DNA of 20,458 bases from a virus, in IMG/VR virus record IMGVR_UViG_3300022725_000322, positions 1 through 20,458 of that record. The stretch is one strand, 5' to 3'. Made by a program: the position numbers and the translations under genes. The notes beneath the pieces were generated by a model. That model ran no database searches, had not been told where the DNA came from, and saw nothing but the letters and a program-made list of their open reading frames with translations. Of this stretch, positions 1 to 6,960 are shown piece by piece. Position 1 is the first letter of the stretch, and every line of letters starts with the position of its first letter.

Positions 1-1230
1 CGGCACCGCCGCCTGCTCGATCCAGTCGGCCATCTCGGCCCACATCTCGGCCCGGCGGTTGACGTACTTGACCTTGTCCCGGCAGCTGCCGCCGAAATCG
101 ACCTCGGTCACCCGAAAGCGCCTGGAGCGCAGGATGTCCGCCACCGGCCCGCCGACCCCGCCGCCGTCGATCATCACCGCATCGGGCTTGAAGCGCTCGA
201 TCGCCTCGGCGATGCGGTCGGCGAGCTCGGTCGCCGGCAGGCCGCGGTAGCGCTGCCAGGGGATGCCGCGCGCGTCGCGGCCCTGGCGGAAGGCCAGGAC
301 ACTCTTGTTCGAGCCGAAGCGGGCGACATCGACACCCAGGATCAAGGGCGCCCCGTCGTCGTGCTCGACCAGCCGCTCCCGGGCCGCCTGGACGACGTCG
401 CCGCCGATCAGCTGCCGGGCCGAGGCGCGGGGGAACTGCCCCCTGACCCGCACCCGCACATAGTCGCTGTCCTCGCCGTAGTCCTCGACCCAGCGCTGCG
501 TCTCGGCCTTGTCGGCGAAGCGGCAGGTGCGGCTGTCGATCTGCCGCTTCTGCCAGCGGTGCCGCTCGCGGCCGAGGAAGCACGCATGGAAGCGGCCGGT
601 GTTGCGGGTCGGGTTGCCCAGCACCACCCACATCGCCCCAGGCGTGGTCATCGCCCCGCTGGCCACCTCCCAGATGATGTCGGGGATGGCCGAGGCCTCG
701 TCGAAGAGCACGATGACGTCACGCGCATGCAGCCCGGCGAAGGCCTCCGACCGGCTCTCCGACCAGGGCACCGCGTCGATCCCCCAGGTCTTGGGTGCCA
801 TCCGGCACTCGTAGCGCGTCGCCGTCCAGCGGAACCAGGCGCGCAAGGGCGGGATCAGCCGGTTGTGCCAGACCTGCAGCTCGCGCCAGGTCTTGCCGGT
901 CAACTGCGACTTGGTGTTCGCCGTCACCACGCCGGCCAGGTTCGGCCGGGTCGCCATCAGCCAGATCAGCAGCATCGCCGAGAAGGCACCCTTGCCGATG
1001 CCGTGCCCGGCGGCCACCGCCTGGCGAACCGGCACGCCCTCGGCCACCATCGCGCCGATCTCGGCGAAGGTCTCGGCCTGCCAGACGTCCGGCCCGTCGA
1101 TTTCAACCAGCTCGCCGGCGCCCCAGGTGAACGAATAGCGAACGAAGCCCAGAGGATCGGCGAAGAAGCGCGCCAGGTCCTCCGCCAGGAGAAGGTCGGG
1201 GGCCAGCTGCGGCTCCGGCGCCTCGCTCAT
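1..1230 (-). CDS. terL: Phage terminase large subunit TerL (partial, C-terminus beyond window)
   Basis: This is the ATP-driven DNA packaging motor and headful/cos nuclease; 410 residues are visible and the frame is open at the left edge. The start is an ATG at 1228-1230 that overlaps the TerS stop as ATGA, so the two are translationally coupled. The ATPase part shows a Walker A-like loop G75-H-G-I-G-K80-G and a Walker B segment VIVLFDE at 172-178, followed by a GNP motif near 205-207 that suits the coupling segment. The nuclease part begins at about 296 with GVDVARFG, giving acidic residue D301, and a second acidic motif VMIDGGG at D355. The third catalytic acid should lie off the window. The ATPase-then-RNase-H-like-nuclease order is that of phage terminases. 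Confidence 0.93.
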   Translation of the reverse strand, partial: MSEAPEPQLAPDLLLAEDLARFFADPLGFVRYSFTWGAGELVEIDGPDVWQAETFAEIGAMVAEGVPVRQAVAAGHGIGKGAFSAMLLIWLMATRPNLAGVVTANTKSQLTGKTWRELQVWHNRLIPPLRAWFRWTATRYECRMAPKTWGIDAVPWSESRSEAFAGLHARDVIVLFDEASAIPDIIWEVASGAMTTPGAMWVVLGNPTRNTGRFHACFLGRERHRWQKRQIDSRTCRFADKAETQRWVEDYGEDSDYVRVRVRGQFPRASARQLIGGDVVQAARERLVEHDDGAPLILGVDVARFGSNKSVLAFRQGRDARGIPWQRYRGLPATELADRIAEAIERFKPDAVMIDGGGVGGPVADILRSRRFRVTEVDFGGSCRDKVKYVNRRAEMWAEMADWIEQAAVP

Positions 1231-1763
1231 CGGCCCTTGGCCCGCTGCCTGGCCGCCTCGAGCACGGCGATGATCGAGGCCGCATCGGCCGCCCGGTCCT
1301 CCTCGCGATCACGGAAGAGCCCGTGATGCCGGCCGAGCTGCACCAGCGCCGGCAGCTTGGCGTGCGCCTTGGCACTCACCTCGCCGTCCGCGAAGCTCAC
1401 CGAGGCCAGCGCCGCCGCCGTGTCGTCGTCGAGCTCGAGCAGCGCCTGCGTCCCGGCACCCAGCCCCGCCAGCTTCCTGGGATCGAAGAAGGCGATGCGC
1501 TCGAGCTCCCGCAGCACCCGCTCCCGCGCCTCGAGCGCCGCCTCGGTCGCCGGCCGCTGCGCTGCAGCGATCGCCGCCTTGACCTTAGCGTCCTTAAGCA
1601 GACGGGACGCCGTGACGTGCGCCGAGCCGGCGGCGAAGCCGGCCTCGATCGCCGCCGCCGTGCCGTTCGAGGACACGAGATAGGCCCGCACGAAGGCCGC
1701 CCGCTTGGGCGGCAGCAAAGCCAGCGCCGCCTCGAGATCGTCGGAACCCGTGTCGTCCGCCAT
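1227..1763 (-). CDS. terS: Phage terminase small subunit TerS
   Basis: TerS recognises the packaging site on phage DNA and recruits TerL. The 178-residue product has the N-terminal signature of the Terminase_2 family: LPPKRAAFVRAYL at about 17-29, the NGTAAAIEAGF segment at 33-43, and a second helical segment SRLLKDAKVKAAI at 53-65 that completes the helix-turn-helix. The C-terminal half is acidic and helical, as expected for the oligomerisation region. The start is the ATG at 1761-1763; the upstream Shine-Dalgarno is weak (GGAC). It overlaps terL by four bases and is preceded by a 65-base gap with a small palindrome. The family call is from motif recognition only. Confidence 0.88.
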   Translation of the reverse strand: MADDTGSDDLEAALALLPPKRAAFVRAYLVSSNGTAAAIEAGFAAGSAHVTASRLLKDAKVKAAIAAAQRPATEAALEARERVLRELERIAFFDPRKLAGLGAGTQALLELDDDTAAALASVSFADGEVSAKAHAKLPALVQLGRHHGLFRDREEDRAADAASIIAVLEAARQRAKGR

Positions 1764-1797
1764 GCCGTCCAGGGATCAGCCAGAGATACGGCCGATG

Positions 1798-1808
1798 CTA
1801 AGGCTTAG
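1798..1808. promoter_or_regulatory. Small palindrome upstream of terS
   Basis: The sequence CTAAG-G-CTTAG is a perfect 5-bp dyad in the 65-base gap between the lipoprotein gene and terS. Packaging sites often lie at or near terS, so a TerS contact or pac/cos element is possible, but nothing in the sequence proves it. Confidence 0.25.
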
Positions 1809-1828
1809 TGCCGGGCGCCGCGCAAGGA

Positions 1829-2287
1829 TCAGGCGGGCATCGCCCCGGCCGCGATCGCCCGCACCTGCCCCAGAAGAATGGCCGCGTCGCGGCGCACCTC
1901 ATCCAGCAGCAGATGCTCGCCCCCGCCCGAGAGCAGCGCCGCCCGCCGCAGCTCGTCGGCGATGATCCGCACGACCTCCTCCGCCGCCACCCGCTCGGCC
2001 ACGTCCAGCCGGTCGAGCCCAAGCTCGCGCAGGGCGAAGGCCTCGAGCGCGCCCACGGTCATCAGCTCGCCGCGGGTCAAGGCCTCGAGCGCCGCGGTCG
2101 AGACCGCGAACGCCGTCGCCGCCCGGTCGGGCGAGGCGGTGATCACCTTGGCGGTGACGTAGAGCACGCCCACCTGCGCCAGGCGCTGCGGTGCCTCGGA
2201 GCGCAGCCCGCCTTCACCGGCGCATCCGGCCAGCGTGGCGACGACGAACGCCCCGGCCGCCAGCGCCCGCCGCAGCCCCGGCCGCAT
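1829..2287 (-). CDS. Phage-encoded lipoprotein of unknown function
   Basis: The 152-residue product has a type II signal peptide: basic n-region MRPGLRR, hydrophobic stretch, and lipobox LAGC with the acylated Cys at 22. Residue +2 is Ala, which would normally allow sorting to the outer membrane. The mature part is helical and leucine/alanine rich, with no motif I recognise. Its start codon shares one base with the stop of the upstream 107-residue gene, so it belongs to the terminase transcript. Lipoproteins in a phage late operon are often outer-membrane spanin subunits or superinfection-exclusion proteins, but this one is long for an Rz1-type spanin and no Rz partner is visible. Both roles are inference. 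Confidence 0.7.
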   Translation of the reverse strand: MRPGLRRALAAGAFVVATLAGCAGEGGLRSEAPQRLAQVGVLYVTAKVITASPDRAATAFAVSTAALEALTRGELMTVGALEAFALRELGLDRLDVAERVAAEEVVRIIADELRRAALLSGGGEHLLLDEVRRDAAILLGQVRAIAAGAMPA

Positions 2288-2610
2288 CAGCTGAGCACCC
2301 GTTCGGCGTCGAGGGTGCCCAGCATCTCGCTCACCACGTCGTACCGCCCGGCAAACACAGGTCGTTCGTCGTCGATATGAATGACCCGGGTGCGCCCTTG
2401 ATGGCCGTGGATCGCCAGGACCTGATCGATATCCTCATAGACCACCAACGAGCCGTGGCCGATCTCGTCGTCCGCCCGCCACTGCGTGACGCAGCGCCCG
2501 GAGGGGAGCTCGACCCCCGCCGCGACGATGCCGACCCCCGAGACGCCGGTCGCGTCCTCGACGCGCTCGAGCACGAACCGCCGGAACGCCGGCAAACCCA
2601 CATGTGTCAT
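2287..2610 (-). CDS. Conserved hypothetical phage protein
   Basis: The 107-residue product has a core of the form SG.GI.A.GVELPSGRCV..W with a following IHGHQGRT.VIHID segment. From memory this resembles a small hypothetical family seen in phages and actinobacteria (GV.F.DG.VVLRW ... IHGHGG.T); its function is unknown to me. The ATG at 2608-2610 is chosen because GAGG lies five bases upstream. A GTG six bases earlier (2616) would sit on top of that ribosome-binding site. It is the first gene of the terminase transcript downstream of the 2699-2729 inverted repeat and overlaps the lipoprotein start by one base. Confidence 0.7.
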   Translation of the reverse strand: MTHVGLPAFRRFVLERVEDATGVSGVGIVAAGVELPSGRCVTQWRADDEIGHGSLVVYEDIDQVLAIHGHQGRTRVIHIDDERPVFAGRYDVVSEMLGTLDAERVLS

Positions 2611-2698
2611 CGCCACCTCGCTTCAAACGCGAGCCAGCCAACTCGCATGCCATACCATGGTGCTCACTAAGCCACTGAAACAACACACGACAAGCGTC

Positions 2699-2729
2699 AT
2701 GCACGGTGTCTCGCTCAGACACCGTGCAT
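2699..2729. repeat. 13-bp perfect inverted repeat at the end of the winged-helix operon
   Basis: Arms ATGCACGGTGTCT (2699-2711) and AGACACCGTGCAT (2717-2729) are perfect complements around a 5-base loop. The right arm reaches the stop codon of the 98-residue gene. No T-run follows on the minus strand, so it does not look like a classical intrinsic terminator. The roughly 80-base gap beside it (2617-2698) is clearly poorer in GC than its surroundings, as a control region would be. A second small dyad, CAACC-AGA-GGTTG, follows at 2730-2742. A protein operator or a factor-dependent terminator is possible. Confidence 0.65.
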
Positions 2730-3025
2730 CAACCAGAGGTTGCGTCGTCCAGCGGCACCAGCTCCAGCACCAGGTGCCCGCGCCGCCCGCCGATCGTCTC
2801 GCCCACCATCGCCGCCGTGATCGGCCGCGACGGCACCGCCGCCGCCTTGCGGCAGCGCAGCTCGACATCGCCCACCACCAGCCGCTGCCGCCCCTTCATC
2901 CCGGCCAGGATCTCGTCCTTGAGCTCGGCCTCCTGCCGCGCCGCCTCGCGCGCCGCCGCCTTGGCCGCCCGGTAGCGGTCGACCAGGCCCTGCAGGAGAT
3001 TGCCGCGATAGACGGGGACGCTCAT
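2729..3025 (-). CDS. Small hypothetical phage protein with N-terminal coiled coil
   Basis: The 98-residue product starts at the ATG 3023-3025, which overlaps the stop of the upstream winged-helix gene as ATGA. Residues about 12-42 form a heptad-like, Ala/Glu/Lys/Arg-rich helix. This is followed by a small compact part with the segments LVVGDVELRCRK and ITAAMVGETIGGR. I do not recognise a functional family. The coupling implies co-expression with the winged-helix regulator. Its stop codon lies against the 13-bp inverted repeat. Confidence 0.65.
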   Translation of the reverse strand: MSVPVYRGNLLQGLVDRYRAAKAAAREAARQEAELKDEILAGMKGRQRLVVGDVELRCRKAAAVPSRPITAAMVGETIGGRRGHLVLELVPLDDATSG

Positions 3026-3435
3026 GCGCTGATCCTCGAGCTGGATGGATGATCGGGCGGCGGCGCGTCGTCGTTGCCGGGCACCACCAGGCGGTAGCCA
3101 ACCCCGACGACGTTGAGCACCAGTGCACCGGTGCCGGCGAGCTTGGCCCTGAGCCCGGCGATCACCACCCGGAGCGCCGAGGCGGCGCTGTCCGGCGGCT
3201 CCAGCCAGGCGCCCCACAAGGCCGTCATCAGCTGGTTCACCGTGCCGAGCTCGCGGGTCAGGAGCACCGCCAGCGCCGCCTGCTCCTGCGGCAGCAGCCG
3301 CCGCGGCCCCGCCGGCGCCAGCACCGCCCCCGCCGCCACGTCCAAAGGCAGCCCGGCCACGGCCCGGCGCCAGACCGGGCGCGGCGGCAGGAGCGAGAGC
3401 AGCGGCCGGCCTTCGGGGCCGCGCGGCGGGCTCAT
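3022..3435 (-). CDS. Stand-alone PhoB/OmpR-type winged-helix protein, candidate late regulator
   Basis: The 137-residue product carries a Trans_reg_C-like winged helix at about 29-117: an LPQEQAALAVLL helix, the LGTVNQLMTALWG turn-helix, the recognition helix region ALRVVIAGLRAKL, and the closing wing VVGVGYRLV typical of PhoB/OmpR DNA-binding domains. No receiver domain precedes it, so it is not a normal two-component regulator. The start is the ATG at 3433-3435; the open frame continues upstream to 3657, but that part has no domain and would cross the promoter at 3512-3540. Lying immediately before the terminase operon, it could control late transcription, which is inference from position. 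Confidence 0.72.
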   Translation of the reverse strand: MSPPRGPEGRPLLSLLPPRPVWRRAVAGLPLDVAAGAVLAPAGPRRLLPQEQAALAVLLTRELGTVNQLMTALWGAWLEPPDSAASALRVVIAGLRAKLAGTGALVLNVVGVGYRLVVPGNDDAPPPDHPSSSRISA

Positions 3436-3511
3436 CCGCCCCACCGTGGGCGGCGCGGGGTCGAGGCAATGGTCATCGGCGGCGATCCAGGCGGCAGGGG
3501 CCAGCCAGCCA

Positions 3512-3540
3512 CCTATACCAGACGACGCGATTAGGATCAA
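3512..3540 (-). promoter_or_regulatory. Sigma70-like promoter for the winged-helix operon
   Basis: On the minus strand TTGATC (3535-3540) and TATAGG (3512-3517) are separated by exactly 17 bases. Each matches the sigma70 hexamer at four of six positions in a locally AT-richer patch. A short dyad TAGGA-ATTTGA-TCCTA overlaps the -35 and could be an operator. The expected start site is about 3505, giving a roughly 70-base leader before the ATG. Confidence 0.5.
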
Positions 3541-3734
3541 ATTCCTAGTCCCGGGCCATTGTCGACGCTGCTCCGATAGCCCGCCTTCGAGGCCCTGGCC
3601 AGCCCGCCCGCTCCGGACCCTCTTCATCGGGTCTTCATCGGGTCTCGATCGAGGCACCCGGCACCGCCCGGCCGGAGCGCCGGCGCGCGCCTCTCCGCTC
3701 GTCTTCCAAGCGGCCGCGCCAGCGGCCTCCCTGC

Positions 3735-3796
3735 CGGCCGAAGGCCGCGATGCGTGTTGCCGGCGGCGAGCCGGCGCCTTTTCGGCCGAAGGCCGC
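3735..3796. repeat. Duplicated 14-bp hairpin-forming motif
   Basis: CGGCCGAAGGCCGC occurs at 3735-3748 and again, identical, at 3783-3796. Each copy is itself a GGCC-GAA-GGCC-type hairpin, and a third GC-rich stem lies between them. Use as an origin structural element, a processed RNA or a protein-binding repeat cannot be told apart by eye. Confidence 0.5.
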
Positions 3797-3981
3797 CAGG
3801 GGGAGAGACTCTGATTCTCTTAAGAGAGAGGTAGAGAGGGCGGCGTCCTGCGTGCTCAGACGGCACGCAAATCGACCCTTGGTTTCGTTGTTCTTCAAGG
3901 GCTTGGCGACAAGGCGACGGCGCCGCTGAAAACGGCCGCGCGAGGCCGCGGCGGGCTGGCCGGGTGCTGCCCGGCGCCGCC

Positions 3982-4002
3982 TGTGGATAACTCTGTGGAT
4001 AA
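3982..4002 (-). promoter_or_regulatory. Two tandem perfect DnaA boxes
   Basis: Reading on the minus strand, TTATCCACA occurs twice (3994-4002 and 3982-3990), in the same orientation and 12 bases apart. This is the high-affinity DnaA box sequence. Two perfect copies within 21 bases in a gene-free, otherwise extremely GC-rich block suggest a functional DnaA-binding site for phage replication. Binding has not been shown. Confidence 0.6.
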
Positions 4003-4168
4003 CTTGCTGTTCCGGGGGTCCGAGACGCCCCGACGCGGCCCGAAGCGGCCCGGAATGGCCCCTCGAGCGGGCCGGATCGCCGCCGCCGGCGCGCGCGAAC
4101 GCGCAAAGGGCGCCGCCGGGCCGAGCGGCCCCGTGGCACCCTAGTGCGGCAATGCTAGTCTTTCGTGA

Positions 4169-5020
4169 TCAGGCGGCGGCTGGCGGCGGGTCGACGCCGC
4201 AGCGCTGCGCCAGACGGCCGGGGTCGTCGAGCAGCTCGGGCCACTCCCAGACCCGCAGCGTGCCCAAGAGCGCCTCGCGCATGGCGTTGAAATGCAGGCA
4301 GCCATAGGCGTGCCGCAGCACCAGGTCGCGCCGCGCCCGCATGTCGCGCCAGATCTGCTCGACCCGCTCCATGCTCGCCCCGATCGCCGCCGCCACCAGC
4401 TTCAGCCGCTGGTAGGCGGTCCGCCAGGCGCCCTTGCCGGCGAGCAGCTCGGCCGCCCGCGCCAGCGACACCTCGGCCAGATCGTTGGCCACCTTCATGC
4501 CCGCCTCGCGCGCATGCTGCTGGGCGAAGCGCAGCTTCCTGAGCGCCGCCGCGAAGCCCTCGAACCAGGCCTCGTCCGCCCGCGCCCGCTCGATCACCCG
4601 ATGCAGCCGCTTGACCGCGTTGCCCAGCACGCCCTTGGCCGAGTTCTGCACCGACCGCGCCTCGCTCCAGCGCCGGCCGTTGTCGACGTCGGGCCAGGCC
4701 ACCCGCCCGGACGAGAAGCGCAAGGGCAGGATCGCCCGCACCCGCTGCCAGAGATCGGCGAACCGCTCCGGCCGCACCCTGAGCTGCCGCCGCAGGCGCT
4801 CCAGGTCGAGCGCGATCTCCGGCCCGTCCGCGGCCGCCAGCTTCGCCTCGACCAGCAGCCAGGCCAGCCCCCGCTCGAGCCCCGGCCGGAGCCTCGCCAC
4901 CTGCGCCTCGATCGCCGCCTTGAACTTGGCCGACAGCCGCTCGAACGACAGCGGCTTCTCCGGCGCCGAGGGCGGCGGCGCCCATTCCCAGACGGTGATC
5001 TCGCCGGCGCGCGGGGTCAC
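4169..5020 (-). CDS. Hypothetical phage protein, possibly replication-related
   Basis: The 283-residue product starts with a GTG (5018-5020) that overlaps the stop of the upstream gene as GTGA. The N-terminal half (about 30-140) is helical and arranged like DUF1376-type phage proteins: LAWLLVEAKLAA, then LERLRRQLRVRPERFADLW, then GRVAWPDVDNGRRWSEA. The C-terminal half is also helical and ends with an aromatic segment LRVWEWPELL. The likeness to DUF1376 is weak and by pattern only. The position between the immunity region and the candidate origin would suit a replication accessory protein, but no catalytic motif is visible, so the function remains unassigned. Confidence 0.6.
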   Translation of the reverse strand: MTPRAGEITVWEWAPPPSAPEKPLSFERLSAKFKAAIEAQVARLRPGLERGLAWLLVEAKLAAADGPEIALDLERLRRQLRVRPERFADLWQRVRAILPLRFSSGRVAWPDVDNGRRWSEARSVQNSAKGVLGNAVKRLHRVIERARADEAWFEGFAAALRKLRFAQQHAREAGMKVANDLAEVSLARAAELLAGKGAWRTAYQRLKLVAAAIGASMERVEQIWRDMRARRDLVLRHAYGCLHFNAMREALLGTLRVWEWPELLDDPGRLAQRCGVDPPPAAA

Positions 5021-5418
5021 GCCAGCCCCGCCTCGAGCCAGGCGAAACCATGCACCCGCGCCCGCTTGACGAGGTCGCGCCGCGACGGCGCCGGCAGGAG
5101 GTGCCGCAGACCCGCGCTCAAGAACGCCTCGAACCCTTCCGGCCGCGCCTCGCCGGCGCGCCTCCAGAGCTCGACGAGCAAGGTCAGCAGCAAGAGCTGG
5201 TTATCCCGGAACCGCCGCCCCCACCGGCCGCTCTCCGGCGCCAGCGCCACCGCCGCCCGCAAGAGCCCGAGCCTGTCGATCACCACGTCGAGCTCGGCCC
5301 TGCCCAGCGCCGGCGCCTCGTCCTCGACCACGCAATCGCCGATCAGCGCATCGAAGGGGGCCCAGCCGATCTCCGCGATGGCGCCAGCGAGCCGGTCGTC
5401 CGTCGCCGCCCCGCTCAC
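5017..5418 (-). CDS. Hypothetical phage protein
   Basis: The 133-residue product begins at a GTG (5416-5418) and ends four bases into the next gene, so both are translated together. It is helical throughout, with an IGWAPFDALIGD segment near the N-terminus and a leucine-rich stretch NQLLLLTLLVELWRR at about 73-87. That stretch is amphipathic rather than clearly transmembrane. No known family is recognised. Third-position G/C bias supports coding on this strand. Confidence 0.58.
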   Translation of the reverse strand: MSGAATDDRLAGAIAEIGWAPFDALIGDCVVEDEAPALGRAELDVVIDRLGLLRAAVALAPESGRWGRRFRDNQLLLLTLLVELWRRAGEARPEGFEAFLSAGLRHLLPAPSRRDLVKRARVHGFAWLEAGLA

Positions 5419-5525
5419 CGCTCACCGCCCGCCGGCGGCCCGGCCGGCCTTTGCACCACACGGCCCCGCCCTGCCTTAAGCTCGCCTCCTTTGCGCGGGA
5501 CGGGCAGCGGGACGGGCAGCGGAGC

Positions 5526-5771
5526 GTGACCACCACCAGGACGGCGACCACCAAAACGGCCACCCTCGAGAGCATCGAGCGGCACCTCGCCGGTCTCGCC
5601 GCGAAGACCGCCGGCAAGACCGACCTCCTCGCCCTCGAGGAGCGCCTCGACGACCGCATCGCCGCCATGGAGAGCCGTCACGAGCAGCGCCTCCTGCTCA
5701 TGGAGGCCCGCATCGCCGCCGTGCTCCGGGAGATGATGGCGGCCATCGCCGCCCCCTTCCCCCCGGCCTGA
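5526..5771 (+). CDS. Small coiled-coil protein
   Basis: The 81-residue product starts at a GTG (5526-5528). An upstream ATG in the same frame (5451) is less likely because the intervening codons lack the bias and include a 12-bp tandem repeat (two copies of GGGACGGGCAGC around 5498-5521). After a Thr-rich start, residues about 15-75 form a long charged helix with Leu/Ile/Met heptads and repeated IAAMES/MEARIAA patterns, a dimeric coiled coil. Nearly every third base is G or C in this frame, which favours plus-strand coding over the minus-strand frame at 5415-5681. The function is unknown. Confidence 0.55.
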   Translation: MTTTRTATTKTATLESIERHLAGLAAKTAGKTDLLALEERLDDRIAAMESRHEQRLLLMEARIAAVLREMMAAIAAPFPPA

Positions 5772-5989
5772 GAACCTCCCGAAAACCTCCCGGTACCAGC
5801 GGCAGCCCAGCGCGGCGCAGCGCGCCCGCGCGTCGATGCAGCCCCTGGCGCAGGGCGAGGCCGGGGCAGGCTGGGGGGGGCAACGCCCGCCCCCCCGGGA
5901 CCGGCGGAGGGGAGGCTCGTCCCCGCCGGCCGCGCCGCGCCGCCATCGCCGGGCTCTACGACTGGCTCGGCCGGCAGCCGGGCAACGGC

Positions 5990-6214
5990 ATGCCCTACGA
6001 CGAGGCCGAGCGCGACGCCGACGGCCTCGCCCGCCTGGTCGAGCCGGGCGCCACGCGGCGCTTCGGCGTCGACGTCGCCGGCCTCCCCGCCGGCGGGCGC
6101 GTCCTGGTCGAGCTCGTCGTCGAGCTGCGCCCGACCGACAGCCCTTGGCCGTGGTCCAGGCACCGCCGGCGCGCCCGCCTCTGGCTCACACTGCCCGCGC
6201 GGGATCCCGCCTGA
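5990..6214 (+). CDS. Small hypothetical protein with uncertain 5' end
   Basis: From the ATG at 5990 the product has 74 residues, but the same frame is open and protein-like further upstream (5939-5989 reads AIAGLYDWLGRQPGNG), with no ATG, GTG or TTG at a sensible place. The visible protein has PYDEAERDADGLARLVEPG, then VDVAGLPAGGRVLVELVVEL, ending in an Arg-rich tail. The upstream stretch contains eight G (5873-5880) and seven C (5890-5896), so a frame change there, natural or from sequencing, may have removed the real start. It converges with the Cro-like gene, two bases apart. Confidence 0.45.
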   Translation: MPYDEAERDADGLARLVEPGATRRFGVDVAGLPAGGRVLVELVVELRPTDSPWPWSRHRRRARLWLTLPARDPA

Positions 6215-6216
6215 CC

Positions 6217-6513
6217 TCACGCCCCCGCCTCCGCACGACGCGGGCGGGCACGCGACGGCGCCTTCCTGCCCGCGTAATTCCGCCCCTTGGCGATCAAGCG
6301 ACGGGATGCAGCGATGGCGCGAGAATCGTCGACCTCGAGCCCGTGATCTCGGCAAAGCGCAGCGAAGGCCGGCCACGCCGCGGCCGGAACCCCCCGCCGT
6401 TGCCAGTTCACAACGGTCGTGCGATGGGCGCCGAGCCGCTTAGCAACGGCCTCGGCGCCCCCTAGTGCGATGATGAGCCCTTTGTCCGGGCTCTCTCCTA
6501 GCGCGCGTCTCAT
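6217..6513 (-). CDS. Cro/YdaS-like helix-turn-helix regulator
   Basis: The 98-residue product has a single compact helix-turn-helix at about 12-60: LIIALGGAEAVAKRLGA, then HRTTVVNWQRRGVP as turn and recognition helix, then AWPAFAALCRDHGLEVDD. This matches the YdaS/Cro-like fold that opposes a CI-type repressor in lambdoid switches. The tail is basic (GRKAPSRARPRR). The ATG at 6511-6513 is chosen because the domain starts immediately after it; the longer frame to 6792 runs antisense through the repressor gene. No Shine-Dalgarno is evident, so the message may be leaderless or nearly so. Confidence 0.75.
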   Translation of the reverse strand: MRRALGESPDKGLIIALGGAEAVAKRLGAHRTTVVNWQRRGVPAAAWPAFAALCRDHGLEVDDSRAIAASRRLIAKGRNYAGRKAPSRARPRRAEAGA

Positions 6514-6588
6514 GGCTGTGTTTTGTGCTACTGCATGACGGCATTCAAGCAAAAAGTGAAACGTGACCCAATCGGCCTCGCCGTCACA

Positions 6589-6912
6589 ATGCGGGACATG
6601 CCCAACCCGACACGAAACGCAGACTGGCTCGAGGCCGTCGGCGGCAGACTCGCCGCGACGCGCGAAGCGCTCGGCCTCCGGCAAGAGGAGCTGGCGCTCC
6701 AGGTCGGCGTCAGCCGATCCGCTCTCGCCAATTGGGAAACCGGCAGAAGCCTGCCGGACGCTGCCGCGATCGCGCGCTTCGCCGAGCGCCATCGGATTAC
6801 GCTCGACTGGATCTATCGCGGCGATCCGTCGGCGCTACCTCAATCGCTAGCGCAAAAGGTGCTCGGGGAATCTACCCCATCAAAAGCCACCATCGCCCGC
6901 GCCGCCACCTGA
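6589..6912 (+). CDS. Xre-family (CI-like) phage repressor
   Basis: The 107-residue product has a classic HTH_3 domain at about 17-76: VGGRLAATREALGL, RQEELALQVGVSRSALANWE with recognition helix SRSALANWETGR, then PDAAAIARFAERHRITLDWIYRGD. It lacks the C-terminal peptidase/dimerisation domain of lambda CI, so RecA-induced self-cleavage is not expected. The start is uncertain: TTG 6523, ATG 6535, 6589 and 6598 are in frame with no clear Shine-Dalgarno. The AT-leaning third positions before 6589 suggest that part is regulatory. It diverges from the Cro-like gene, forming the lysis-lysogeny switch. Confidence 0.78.
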   Translation: MRDMPNPTRNADWLEAVGGRLAATREALGLRQEELALQVGVSRSALANWETGRSLPDAAAIARFAERHRITLDWIYRGDPSALPQSLAQKVLGESTPSKATIARAAT

Positions 6913-6960
6913 AGCGGTGACACGGCGGCGATCCCGCGGCCGGAATTGGTCGCCGCGCAA

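Larger units (their letters stand above)
3541..4168. other. Gene-free block with DnaA boxes and hairpins, candidate replication origin
   Basis: No reading frame here has convincing codon bias or domain content. The block separates two minus-strand transcripts. It holds the tandem DnaA boxes at 3982-4002, a perfect TCTCTTAAGAGA palindrome near 3817-3828 inside a purine-rich tract, a 14-bp direct repeat, and several GC-rich hairpins, for example GCCGGC-GGCGA-GCCGGC at 3759-3775. Such a mixture is common in phage and plasmid origins. No replication initiator can be identified with certainty next to it. Confidence 0.4.

Noticed and set aside
361-1326. Long plus-strand ORF (321 residues)
   Set aside because: It is antisense to TerL and TerS and rich in Arg/Pro/Gly/His/Ala without any domain; it is a mirror frame of high-GC coding sequence.
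3759-3782. Plus-strand intrinsic terminator (6-bp GC stem followed by TTTT)
   Set aside because: No plus-strand gene lies upstream for it to terminate, the stem is short and only four T follow; it is more likely one of several GC hairpins in the block.
3624-4139. Minus-strand ORF of 171 residues over the DnaA-box block
   Set aside because: It is extremely Arg/Pro-rich, with third-position composition unlike the real genes; the SYPQSYPQ repeat is simply the tandem DnaA boxes translated.
5415-5681. Minus-strand ORF upstream of and overlapping the 133-residue gene
   Set aside because: It is Gly/Pro-rich and antisense to the better-biased coiled-coil frame at 5526-5771; its four-base overlap with the next gene looks coincidental.
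5678-6376. Minus-strand ORF of 232 residues
   Set aside because: It is antisense to two better plus frames and to part of the Cro-like gene in another frame, with no recognisable domain.
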